DNA from: Rhodoferax sp.
GTDB taxonomy: Bacteria; Pseudomonadota; Gammaproteobacteria; Burkholderiales; Burkholderiaceae_C
DNA: 46,691 bases
NCBI RefSeq assembly: GCF_025356155.1
Contig: NZ_JANXUQ010000315.1
Span: 1 to 46,691 of the forward strand
Direction of reading: 5' to 3'
The position numbers were made by a program, and so were the translations under genes. The notes beneath the pieces were generated by a model that was not told the origin of the DNA, did not search any database, and saw only the letters and a list, made by a program, of their open reading frames with translations. Positions 7,892 through 15,727 of this stretch are shown here, in pieces (the first letter of the stretch is position 1; each line of letters starts with the position of its first letter).

Positions 7892-10090
7892 CTACAGAGT
7901 TACGGTGAAGCAGGTACCTTCACCTATGGTGCTGCTGACGGTGATGGTTCCGCCATGCAATTCGACAGACTTCTTGACGATGGATAGGCCCAGGCCGGTG
8001 CCGGCAATGGCGCCCACGTTGCTGGCCCGGTGGAATGAATCGAACAGGTGGTGCAGTTCGTCGGCGGGTATGCCTATGCCCTGGTCGCTTACTTCAAAAA
8101 TGGTTCGCCCCTGTTCGATACGTACCCGCATGCGGACGTCCCCCCCGGCCGGAGAGTATTTAAGAGCGTTGGACAGCAGGTTGCTGAAAATATGGCGGCA
8201 CAGCTTCTCGTCGAAGCCTTGCATGCCGGGCTGCAGTTGCCAGTCCAAAACGATGACACTCTTGGCAGCGGCGTGCTGTTGGTTGGCCTCTTTGATCAAC
8301 TGGTCGCACAGATCCCTGAGATCAAGAAGCTTGGGCTTGAACTCCAGCATCTCAGCCTCGGCCTTGCCGATCAACAGGATTCGGTCCAGCATCTGTGTCA
8401 TGCGCTGAACGCCGGCCTCAATGGACTGCAGCATGCCATCGCGCTCAGCAGCCGATACCCGCTCGCTGTAGTAGCGCAGCAGTTCGGCAGACGACAGTAT
8501 GGATGCCAGTGGCGTGCGGAATTCGTGGCTGGTCATGGCCACAAAGCGCGAACGCAGCACGTTGAGCTCGCGCTGGCGCTCGAGCGCCTGGCGGATGTCG
8601 TCTTCGGCCTGTCGGCGGGCGGTCACGTCCAGCAGGGTCCAGATCACACCGGCATCCGGGTCGTTGTCTTCCACGCAGCGACCGGCCAGTAACACCCATA
8701 TTCTTTCGCCGTTCTGGCGCAAGGTGTACCGCTCGCCGTTGTAGGTGCCGTGTTTGCGCAGGCTGGCTTCGGACTTGGCCCGCTCGGCAGCAAAGGTTTC
8801 GTCGGATTCGTAAAAAATGCGCGGCGACTGGCCCATCAATTCTTCGCGTTTGAAGCCTGCCATCTCGGCGCATTTCTCATTCACCCAGACGATGCGGTCT
8901 TTCACATTGAAGCTGATGCCCACCAAGGCCGTGTTGAGCATGGCCTCGCGCTCGAACGTGGTGCGGCGCAACGCCAACTCAGACCGGTGCACGGCCTCAA
9001 ACGCCTGCATGCGCGCAATGGCACCGCTGACGTGGTGGGCCACGTGGGCCAGCACCTCGGCGTCGGCCTCGGTATAGACGATCCCTGCTTCGTAGCTGCG
9101 GATAGCGAGCACGCCATCGACGTTGCCCCTAATCCGAAGTGGGACGCCAAGCCAAGCGGAAAAGCTCAGATCGCCCTGCGCCTGGGTTACCAGCCCATCG
9201 CGTTGGAGTTGGGCCAGACGGGCTTGGTCCACGCGTTGGGGCCTCTCGGTGGTGAACACAAATTCGGTCAAGCCCAGGCGCATGGGGACGTTTTCATCCT
9301 CGAAGAACATGTCGTCCGAGGGATGCACGTCATAGGGGTAGTTTTTGACGTTGCGTTCAAGGTCGATGAGGCTGATAAAGCAGCAGGGGGCCACCATCAG
9401 CTGTGCGATCAGTTCGTGCACTTTGGCACAAAAATCGTACAGCGATTCCCCCTGGGCCGCTTGCACGGCCAGTTGGTAGAAGACGCGGTACATGGCCTCG
9501 CTCTGGCGCCGCTGGCGCGTTTCGCGCTCTAACTCAATGTGGGCCACACGCAGGGCGTCGTAGGACTGTTTGCGCTCAATGGCCGTGCTGACGTGGCGCG
9601 CCACAAAGGACAGCAGGTGCACGTCAGACGCTTGGTAGGCCACGTCGGCGTCATAACTTTGCACCGTCAGCACGCCACCGATCTGGCCCTTGATGTGCAA
9701 TGGCACGCCCAGCCAGCTGTTGAAGCTCAGGTCGCCGGTGGCCTCGGTGATTTCGCCGCTTTGTTGCAGCTCAACATACCGCTGTGCGCTGATCAGCTCG
9801 GCTACGCCACTGCGCAGCACAAACTCGGTCAGCCCGCGGCACATGGGCACGTCCAGCTCCTGCATGGAGTCGCCATCGCGCTCGTCCACGTAGTAGGGAA
9901 AGTTCAGCCGCCCCGGTTGCTCGCTGAGCAGACAAAGGTACAAATTTTTGGCGGGAATCAGTTCGGCCAGCAGGCGGTGCAGGGTGCCGCCAAACTCGAA
10001 CAAGGTTTCGTCCGTTGTCGCACCTTCGGCGATTTGGTACAAAACCTTGTAGGTCGCACTATTGAAACCTGTTTCGTCGAATGCGTCCAT
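7892..10090 (-). CDS. GAF-GAF-PAS sensor histidine kinase
   Basis: This is a 732-residue soluble kinase. Two GAF domains lie at about 15-175 and 200-365, and they are clearly duplicates of each other (compare GDLSFNSWLGVPLHIKG with GDLSFSAWLGVPLRIRG). A PAS domain follows at about 375-490, then HisKA with SHEFRTPLASILSS (His522), then HATPase_c with FSNLLSNALKYSP, DQGIGIP and GTGLGLSIVK. The ligand cannot be read from sequence; GAF domains bind small molecules, nucleotides or chromophores. It is the first gene of the signalling operon and starts 52 bases after the DUF4337 stop on the same strand, so read-through from the folA operon is possible. The PAS domain is similar to the fourth PAS of the downstream kinase. 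Confidence 0.93.
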   Translation of the reverse strand: MDAFDETGFNSATYKVLYQIAEGATTDETLFEFGGTLHRLLAELIPAKNLYLCLLSEQPGRLNFPYYVDERDGDSMQELDVPMCRGLTEFVLRSGVAELISAQRYVELQQSGEITEATGDLSFNSWLGVPLHIKGQIGGVLTVQSYDADVAYQASDVHLLSFVARHVSTAIERKQSYDALRVAHIELERETRQRRQSEAMYRVFYQLAVQAAQGESLYDFCAKVHELIAQLMVAPCCFISLIDLERNVKNYPYDVHPSDDMFFEDENVPMRLGLTEFVFTTERPQRVDQARLAQLQRDGLVTQAQGDLSFSAWLGVPLRIRGNVDGVLAIRSYEAGIVYTEADAEVLAHVAHHVSGAIARMQAFEAVHRSELALRRTTFEREAMLNTALVGISFNVKDRIVWVNEKCAEMAGFKREELMGQSPRIFYESDETFAAERAKSEASLRKHGTYNGERYTLRQNGERIWVLLAGRCVEDNDPDAGVIWTLLDVTARRQAEDDIRQALERQRELNVLRSRFVAMTSHEFRTPLASILSSAELLRYYSERVSAAERDGMLQSIEAGVQRMTQMLDRILLIGKAEAEMLEFKPKLLDLRDLCDQLIKEANQQHAAAKSVIVLDWQLQPGMQGFDEKLCRHIFSNLLSNALKYSPAGGDVRMRVRIEQGRTIFEVSDQGIGIPADELHHLFDSFHRASNVGAIAGTGLGLSIVKKSVELHGGTITVSSTIGEGTCFTVTL

Positions 10091-10142
10091 GGCCAGGCTT
10101 CAGTGTGCGCGGGGGCAGGGGCTGCTTATGGGCTGCTCAGGC

Positions 10143-10739
10143 TCAGATGTGGAAGGCTGCCAATGCACCGACGGCCAGCCCCACGGCGCCCGCGGCAAAC
10201 ATGCCGTACTCGACCCATTTTTTCTTGGTCAGCAAGGCGATGGCGGCCAGTGCAATGCAGACCTGCAGCACGGTGGTGGACTGCGCCCAGCGGTGGTGCT
10301 GGTGCATTTGCTCATCGCTCTTGTGGTCCCAATCGGTGGCCTCTGCTTCCAATTTGTCGGCGCCGATCTTGATCTCGCCTTTTTCCTTTTCGTAGCGGTC
10401 TACCTTGGTCTGGTATTTGGTCTTGTCTTCTTCCTTGGTCGACAGATCACGCGACATTTCGGCCAAAGATTGCTTGGTGCTCTTGGCCTGGAAGTAATTC
10501 CACTGGTTGGAGGCTTCCGTCTTCTTGATGGCTGCGTTGTTCTTGTACAGGCCTGCATTGGCCTGGGTGGCGCCGCCCATGTAGCCAAAAATAGCCCCGA
10601 TGGTGGCGATGATGGCGGTGAACATGGCGATCTGGTTGATCATGCCGCTGGTCTCATGACCGCCGTGGCCGCCGCCTTGTTGGGCGTGCTCCAGTTCGTG
10701 GTCGTGGGGGCCATGTACGTGAAATCCGTGTCCTGACAT
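10143..10739 (-). CDS. DUF4337 membrane protein
   Basis: This 198-residue protein matches the DUF4337 family. It has a His/Gly-rich N-terminus (HGPHDHELEH), a hydrophobic segment (about residues 35-55), a charged coiled-coil middle (about 75-135) and two C-terminal membrane helices ending in GLAVGALAAFHI. I took the ATG at 10739 because AAGGA lies just upstream; the longer reading frame to 10835 only overlaps the end of folA. Function is unknown; the topology suggests a membrane-anchored coiled coil. It starts two bases after folA ends, so the two genes are almost certainly co-transcribed. The His-rich start could bind metal (inference). Confidence 0.85.
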   Translation of the reverse strand: MSGHGFHVHGPHDHELEHAQQGGGHGGHETSGMINQIAMFTAIIATIGAIFGYMGGATQANAGLYKNNAAIKKTEASNQWNYFQAKSTKQSLAEMSRDLSTKEEDKTKYQTKVDRYEKEKGEIKIGADKLEAEATDWDHKSDEQMHQHHRWAQSTTVLQVCIALAAIALLTKKKWVEYGMFAAGAVGLAVGALAAFHI

Positions 10740-10741
10740 TT

Positions 10742-11242
10742 TTATTTTCCTTGGGGTTTGGGGTTGCGATAAGTCACGAAGCTGAAGGCCAGCCCGTTGA
10801 CCGATGTGTGGGATTCCCTGTGGGTTTCTTGCCACTGTGGACCGAATTGTGGAGCATACGCGTCACCTTCAAAATCGGCATCGATTTCGGTGACCACGGC
10901 CGTATTCGCGCGCGGCAGCGTTTGCGCATAGATGTCTGCGCCACCTATCACCCAGACGTTTTCGAACTGCTCACATAAAGATAGCGCTTCATCTAGACTG
11001 GACGAGGGCTGAGCACCTATTTCGTTCCAGGCAATCTGGCGGGTGACCACTATATTGACCCGCCCGGGCAGCGGGCGAAAGCGTGGTGGGAGCGAATCCC
11101 AAGTCTTTCGGCCCATGACGACAGGGCAGCCCATGGTGGTGCGCTTGAAATGCGCCATGTCCTCGGGCAGATGCCAGGGCAGGGCTTTGTTGTGGCCGAT
11201 AACGCCGTTGCGGGCTCTGGCCAAGATGATGTGTAGTTGCAT
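10742..11242 (-). CDS. folA: Dihydrofolate reductase
   Basis: This 166-residue enzyme reduces dihydrofolate to tetrahydrofolate with NADPH, regenerating the cofactor oxidised by ThyA. The family signature is present: VIGHNKALPWHLPEDM, with Trp23 and the catalytic acid Asp28, then VVMGRKTW and the nucleotide-binding VWVIGGADIY. Length is normal for the family. It lies downstream of thyA in the same direction, the classic thyA-folA pairing, but a truncated DUF1016-type gene now separates the two. The DUF4337 gene follows after two bases. Confidence 0.97.
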   Translation of the reverse strand: MQLHIILARARNGVIGHNKALPWHLPEDMAHFKRTTMGCPVVMGRKTWDSLPPRFRPLPGRVNIVVTRQIAWNEIGAQPSSSLDEALSLCEQFENVWVIGGADIYAQTLPRANTAVVTEIDADFEGDAYAPQFGPQWQETHRESHTSVNGLAFSFVTYRNPKPQGK

Positions 11243-11323
11243 GGCGCGGTTAATTTCGGGTCAAGTGCATGAGGGGCTTCGTCAGCGCTGTAGCCTCGAT
11301 GGGTTCATCGGGATATTTTGGGG

Positions 11324-12085
11324 CTAGCGCCACTGCAGGTTTTTCACTAAAAATTGATTCAGGTGGGTGCTAAGAGCCCCGCGCTCGCCCACTTGCAGCC
11401 GCACTTGGCGTCCTATGTTGGCAAAGCCTGCGCCCAGCTCCAGCAGAAATTGGGTGATATGGGCGATCAAGTCGGTTTCCAGCTCACGCTCGGTGTGCTC
11501 TTTGGTGAGCGACAAAAAGTCAAATTTGTACGGGTCCTTGCGCATTTGGGTGGCTAGGTCCGACTGTGCGGCGGGTAGCGTCTGCTCAAAGTTGGTGATA
11601 GCCTTGCCTTCGCGCAGCCACAGGCCGCTCTCCATCTGATGGACCAGCACGCTGCGGCTCCACCCAAAGGTTTGCGTGGTTTGAACGTAATACAGTGCTT
11701 CATCGTGCTGCTTGCACTTGGCAAGAATGGCCAGGTTGTGGCCCCAGGGGATGGACAGGATGTGCGAAACAGGCTGCTGGCCAATTGGCAATGACCCCAC
11801 ATAGAACAAATGCCATTGCCGAATGCTTTTCAAGTCGCTGACGGAAAAGCCCTGCACATCGGGGAATTCACTGCGCAGATCAGCGCTGAGCTGTTTGATG
11901 AAACCACCGCCCCATGCGAACTGCGTTTGCTTGACCACCATGTCCGCCCCCAGCTCCCAATAGAACTGGAGCATGGCAGTGTTGACTGCGACGGCAGCTT
12001 TGAGCTGAACGTGGCGAAAGCGGGCTTTCAGCTCGCCCAGCCATTGGCGATAGTCGGCTGTGTTGGGTGTGATTTCAGAAGTCAT
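11324..12085 (-). pseudogene. Truncated YhcG/DUF1016-family protein lacking its nuclease domain
   Basis: The reading frame gives about 253 residues. The N-terminal part matches the DUF1016 N-terminal helical domain of YhcG proteins (DYRQWLGELKARFRHVQ, LQFYWELGADMV, DLKSIRQWHLFY, SIPWGHNLAIL, GWSRSVLVHQME). The family continues after the FANIGRQVRLQVGE region into a PD-(D/E)xK nuclease core (FYIDLLFYH...VVIELK-type motif) and is usually about 340-370 residues long. Here it ends after an unrelated tail (HLNQFLVKNLQWR), so the catalytic domain is missing. It is probably a decayed remnant, although the N-terminal domain could still be expressed. I took the ATG at 12085; a TTG at 12094 is less likely. 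It lies between thyA and folA. Confidence 0.8.
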
Positions 12086-12106
12086 GCAGGGCAAGCCGAT
12101 GATCGA

Positions 12107-12943
12107 TCACACAGCGACGGGAGCCTTGATAGCCGGGTGGCATTCATAACTTGTCACTTCGAAGTCTTCAAACTGGTAGTCGAAGATGCTCTCTGGCTTG
12201 CGCTTGATGTGCAGCGTGGGGTAGGGGAAGGGCGTGCGGCTCAGTTGTAGCTCGACCTGTTCGTGGTGGTTGCTGTAGATGTGGCAGTCGCCCCCGGTCC
12301 AGATGAAGTCGCCCACATCCAGATCACATTGCTGCGCCACCATGTGGGTCAGCAGCGCGTAGCTGGCAATGTTGAACGGCACCCCCAGAAAGATGTCTGC
12401 GCTGCGCTGGTACAACTGGCAGGAGAGGCGGCCCTTGCCGCCATGTTCGGTAGCCGGTGCCACATAAAACTGGAAGAAGGCGTGGCAAGGCATCAACGCC
12501 ATCTTGTCCAGATCAGCCACGTTCCAGGCGCTGACGATGATGCGGCGCGAATCGGGGTTGGTCTTCAGCGTTTGGATCACTTGCGCGATCTGGTCGATAT
12601 GGCCGCCATCCGGCGTGGGCCAGCTGCGCCACTGCACGCCGTAGACCGGACCCAGATCACCGTCCGGCCTGGCCCATTCGTCCCAGATGCTGACGCCGCG
12701 TTCCTTCAGCCAGTGGTTGCTGCTGGATCCGGTCAGGAACCACAACAGCTCTTGGATGATGGAGCGCAGGTGCACCTTCTTGGTGGTGACCAGCGGGAAG
12801 CCTTCGTTCAGATCAAAGCGCATCTGGTGGCCAAACACGCTGCGCGTTCCGGTGCCGGTGCGGTCGGTCTTGGCCACGCCCACGGTGTACACGTGGCGCA
12901 TGAAATCTTCGTATGGGGAGCGGATGGGGTGGTTTGGGTTCAT
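12107..12943 (-). CDS. thyA: Thymidylate synthase
   Basis: This 278-residue protein converts dUMP to dTMP using methylenetetrahydrofolate. The catalytic Cys153 is in [13 protein letters not shown], and the substrate motifs RRIIVSAWN and [11 protein letters not shown] are present. The N-terminal RTGTGT loop and the C-terminal AV end fit the family. The start follows the ccdB stop by about seven bases and has no good Shine-Dalgarno of its own. This suggests coupling to ccdB translation or at least a shared transcript. Downstream come the truncated yhcG gene and folA. Confidence 0.97.
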   Translation of the reverse strand: MNPNHPIRSPYEDFMRHVYTVGVAKTDRTGTGTRSVFGHQMRFDLNEGFPLVTTKKVHLRSIIQELLWFLTGSSSNHWLKERGVSIWDEWARPDGDLGPVYGVQWRSWPTPDGGHIDQIAQVIQTLKTNPDSRRIIVSAWNVADLDKMALMPCHAFFQFYVAPATEHGGKGRLSCQLYQRSADIFLGVPFNIASYALLTHMVAQQCDLDVGDFIWTGGDCHIYSNHHEQVELQLSRTPFPYPTLHIKRKPESIFDYQFEDFEVTSYECHPAIKAPVAV

Positions 12944-12950
12944 GGGGTGT

Positions 12951-13265
12951 TCAAAATCCCGAAATGAGGCAATCCAAGGCCGTAATCAAATCATGCCGTT
13001 GGGTGGCGACTGAGGAGTGGGGCGTTTTCAACAAGCGCGCCGGAAATGAGGCAACAGATGGTACGTCAGCACACAACTCCTGTTTGCCGACGGTGACCAG
13101 GGGTTGTAGCCCTTCAATGCGCGGCCCCATGCTGGAGAGGGTTCGCAAAGGAATAATGACGCGAGAGCCCAACTGGGCGATGTGGTCGGATTGCAGATCC
13201 AGCCAATAGGGAATGCGGCTGCGCTGGTCCACCATGGGGTTGGAGTAGATGTCGAATTGGGCCAT
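12951..13265 (-). CDS. ccdB: CcdB-type toxin (gyrase poison)
   Basis: This 104-residue protein matches the CcdB family: [10 protein letters not shown] at the start, then [10 protein letters not shown] and SRVIIPL, and the C-terminal helix with [13 protein letters not shown]. Known CcdB toxins bind GyrA and trap cleaved DNA; the last three residues are important in the F-plasmid toxin (WGI). Here they are SGF, so the Trp is absent, but the Vibrio chromosomal homologue also lacks that Trp and is active. Toxicity is therefore plausible but unproven. I used the ATG at 13265; the longer frame runs through the end of ccdA. It lies 14 bases after ccdA and about 7 bases before thyA. Confidence 0.92.
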   Translation of the reverse strand: MAQFDIYSNPMVDQRSRIPYWLDLQSDHIAQLGSRVIIPLRTLSSMGPRIEGLQPLVTVGKQELCADVPSVASFPARLLKTPHSSVATQRHDLITALDCLISGF

Positions 13266-13279
13266 ATCGGAGCCAGCGC

Positions 13280-13570
13280 TTAGGCGGCAGTGCGCGCATC
13301 GAGGGGCGAGGGCGACTCGCCTTGATCGACCAGCCAATCGTTCACCTGCTGGGCGAAGGTGCCTTCGCTTTCAATACGGGCGTTGTAGCTTTCGATGGCC
13401 CCTTTGTTGCGCTCGGCCCACTGGGCGCGGTAGACGCGGCGGACTTCCTTTTCCAACAACTCATCCACCGTTTTCGACAAGTTCATGCCCAGTTGGCGCG
13501 CCTTTTCCAGCGTGGAAACAGATAACGACAGGTTGGTGGCTTTTTTGGGGGCGTTCTCAAAGTGAAGCAT
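13280..13570 (-). CDS. ccdA: CcdA-type antitoxin
   Basis: This 96-residue protein has the CcdA layout: an N-terminal ribbon-helix-helix DNA-binding part (KKATNLSLSVSTLEKARQLG) and a C-terminal toxin-binding tail (RRVYRAQWAERNKGAIESYN followed by a charged end with FAQQVNDWLVDQG). It should neutralise CcdB and repress the operon as a complex. A good ribosome binding site (TGGAGAA) precedes the ATG at 13570. The upstream gap is AT-rich and probably carries the autoregulated promoter. The pair heads the minus-strand array ccdA-ccdB-thyA-yhcG'-folA-DUF4337. Confidence 0.92.
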   Translation of the reverse strand: MLHFENAPKKATNLSLSVSTLEKARQLGMNLSKTVDELLEKEVRRVYRAQWAERNKGAIESYNARIESEGTFAQQVNDWLVDQGESPSPLDARTAA

Positions 13571-13637
13571 GGCAGTTCTCCATCAAGGCTGCGCAAAGTA
13601 TATGCGTATAAATTTCCAATGGCTTGCGCTGCCGCGC
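13571..13637 (-). promoter_or_regulatory. Probable ccdAB promoter/operator region
   Basis: This short gap between ccdA and the XRE regulator gene is AT-rich compared with the coding sequence around it. Read on the minus strand it holds a TATACT hexamer within TATACGCATATACT, a plausible -10 and near-palindromic core. CcdAB complexes repress their own promoter, so an operator is expected here. The -35 is poor and the assignment is tentative. Confidence 0.35.
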
Positions 13638-14477
13638 TCAGCCTTGTGCCGCCAGACCCTGCAAAACCTGCCGTGTGAAGTCGTCCGCCGGGAAGAAAGT
13701 CTCCATCGCCAACTCCTGCAGCGTCACGTCCACCGGCGTGCCAAAGATGGTGATGGTGCTGATGAAGCTGAGCACGCCCTGCGGCGTCGTGAACTGGAAC
13801 GGCATGACGACGCCCGGGTGTTCGCCGTCCAGATGCAGGTCGGCACCATCCGGCATCGGGTAGGTCTGCAATTCTTCCAGCAAGTCCACCAGCGTGGGGT
13901 CGGCACTGGCCGCTATCTGGTGGCGCACGCGCTCGAACAAGTGCGCACGCCATTGCGCCAGGTTCGCAATCTGCGGTGCCAAACCTTGCGGGTGCAGGCT
14001 TAGGCGCAGCACATTCATGGGTGGCTGCAACAGGGCTGCGTCCGCGACACCCGCCAGCAAATGCGGCACCACGTTGTTGGCGGCGATCAGGTTCCAGTGC
14101 CGGTCGATGGCAATAGCGGGGTAGGGTTCGTGGCTTTTTAATATCAGTTCGACAGCCTGGCGCGCGGGGCTCAGCGCGGGGTCATCCAGCGGCCGTTCTC
14201 GGTACATGGGCGCATAGCCTGCCGCCACCAGCAGTGTGTTGCGTTCACGCAGAGGAATATCCAAGCGCTCGGACAGGCGCAACACCATCTCGCGGCTGGG
14301 TACCGATCGCCCGGTCTCGACAAAACTCAGGTGGCGCGTGGAGATGGCGGCGTCCATCGCCAGGTCAAGCTGGCTCAGCCGCCGGTGCTGGCGCCAGTGG
14401 CGCAGGTGCGCGCCAAACGGTTGCGGAGCCGGGCGTGGCGTGCGGGTGGTGGGGTGCAGGCTGGTAGTGGCAGTCAT
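13638..14477 (-). CDS. XRE-family regulator with MmyB-like ligand-binding domain
   Basis: This 279-residue protein has an N-terminal helix-turn-helix (about residues 22-80; GAHLRHWRQHRRLSQLDLAM, ISTRHLSFVETGRSVPS). It is followed by a PAS-like MmyB ligand-binding domain (about 100-270; AIAIDRHWNLIAANN, VLRLSLHPQGLAPQIANL). Family members bind fatty acid-like or other small ligands and often control a divergent neighbour. The divergent gene here is the four-helix membrane protein starting at 14638, which makes it the natural candidate target (inference). It precedes ccdA on the same strand with a 67-base gap. Confidence 0.9.
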   Translation of the reverse strand: MTATTSLHPTTRTPRPAPQPFGAHLRHWRQHRRLSQLDLAMDAAISTRHLSFVETGRSVPSREMVLRLSERLDIPLRERNTLLVAAGYAPMYRERPLDDPALSPARQAVELILKSHEPYPAIAIDRHWNLIAANNVVPHLLAGVADAALLQPPMNVLRLSLHPQGLAPQIANLAQWRAHLFERVRHQIAASADPTLVDLLEELQTYPMPDGADLHLDGEHPGVVMPFQFTTPQGVLSFISTITIFGTPVDVTLQELAMETFFPADDFTRQVLQGLAAQG

Positions 14478-14637
14478 GGTGCGATGGTAAAGCGTGCTGC
14501 TGCGCTACGCCCATTACCTCCCGGGTCATGGCTTTGCGGTGCCTGCATGGCCATGATTACCCCCAGACACCGCGCTGCGGCCGGGCTGCAAGGGGTGTCA
14601 GAAAGCATCCAACGCCATCAACCCAAAGGAGTTCACC

Positions 14638-15075
14638 GTGTCTTCATCTTCCATCGCTTCTTCTGCCATGCCATCGTTCTTCGCCTCGCCCCATTTCCTG
14701 CGCCGCGTATTGTTGGTGGATGCGGCAAGTGGTGTGGGCACCGCGCTGTTGCACTGCGAGTTTGCGGATGCGCTGGCACCGCTGCTGGGGCTGCCCACCA
14801 ACCTGTTGCTGTGGTCCGGCTACGCCTTGGGCGCCTTTGTACTGTTCATTGCCTGGATCGCCAGCCGCAAGACGATTCCCGCAGGGCCGGTCTGGCTGCT
14901 GATCGCTGCCAATGCGGTGTGGGTGTTGGGGTGCGTGGGGCTCTTGGCTAGCAGTGCGGTCGCGCCCACTGTATTCGGTGAAGCATTCCTGATCGTGCAG
15001 GCGGTATTTGTGGGCGTGCTGGTGGAGCTGGAGTGGATCGGCCTGCGCAAGATCCAACCCGAACCTTCCTGGTAA
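14638..15075 (+). CDS. Small four-helix integral membrane protein
   Basis: This 145-residue protein has about four hydrophobic segments (around residues 22-45, 55-75, 82-103 and 108-130) and no recognised catalytic motif. It starts with GTG at 14638, supported by an excellent AAAGGAG seven bases upstream; no in-frame ATG fits better. I cannot assign a function. It is divergently placed from the MmyB-type regulator with about 160 bp between the starts, so it may be the regulator's target. Confidence 0.8.
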   Translation: MSSSSIASSAMPSFFASPHFLRRVLLVDAASGVGTALLHCEFADALAPLLGLPTNLLLWSGYALGAFVLFIAWIASRKTIPAGPVWLLIAANAVWVLGCVGLLASSAVAPTVFGEAFLIVQAVFVGVLVELEWIGLRKIQPEPSW

Positions 15076-15084
15076 ACAGGGCGG

Positions 15085-15684
15085 TCAAATGTCGATGAAG
15101 CGCGCAATCTGGCGCAGCCGTTTGACAGGGGCCAGCTCCGCCAGCAACTCTTGTTTGTCGCCTGCCGAGACGGGCAGCAACTCGGTCCACCGGTTGGCCA
15201 CCCATCCGCATTCATCGAGGCGGTAGGGCGCAAAGATTGGCAGCGCCTGGCCTGATCCGGCTTTTTGTCCATCGGCAATGAGGCGGCCCAGCATATTGGC
15301 CACTGGCTGCAACTCCGGTGGAATGGGTTCGGGCGTGTCGGTGGGCAAGTACCGCACCTCTGCGTACCAAACGCCATACGGTCCGCGCTCGTGGCCGGTC
15401 AGCTCAAAACGCAGGCCTCCCCGGCACAGCACTTGTAGCAGGGCGGGCTGCGGGGTTTGCACGTCTTGAAGATGGGCCAGCGTACCGATGCGGTGCAACT
15501 GCGGCACCTCTTCCGGCACCTGCACCTCATGGCCCTGCAACAGGGCCACCACACCAAACGGGGTGGCCTCACGCTGGCAGCGTTTGATCAGGTCGAGGTA
15601 GCGCACTTCAAAGATATTGAGGTGCAGCATGCCGTCAGGCAACAAGCCCTGGGACAAGGGGAATAGGGGAATGCGGGATGCCAT
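15085..15684 (-). CDS. LON peptidase N-terminal (substrate-binding) domain protein
   Basis: This 199-residue protein consists of a LON-N (PUA-like) domain only: the start RIPLFPLSQGLLPDGMLHLNI and the EVRYLDLIKRC segment are typical. No ATPase or protease part follows, so it is not the Lon protease. Stand-alone LON-N proteins of about 200 residues are common in betaproteobacteria; their substrate is not established. It converges with the small membrane protein gene (10-base gap) and is divergent from the ABC exporter gene, whose start is about 35 bases away. Confidence 0.88.
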   Translation of the reverse strand: MASRIPLFPLSQGLLPDGMLHLNIFEVRYLDLIKRCQREATPFGVVALLQGHEVQVPEEVPQLHRIGTLAHLQDVQTPQPALLQVLCRGGLRFELTGHERGPYGVWYAEVRYLPTDTPEPIPPELQPVANMLGRLIADGQKAGSGQALPIFAPYRLDECGWVANRWTELLPVSAGDKQELLAELAPVKRLRQIARFIDI

Positions 15685-15727
15685 CGTCGGATTCTAGGCA
15701 AAGTGCTGGTCCACAATAGTGACCACC

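Noticed and set aside
14520..14570. Resemblance of a short CATGATTAC stretch to a cloning-vector lacZ start
   Set aside because: The match is too short and the surrounding sequence is ordinary genomic DNA.
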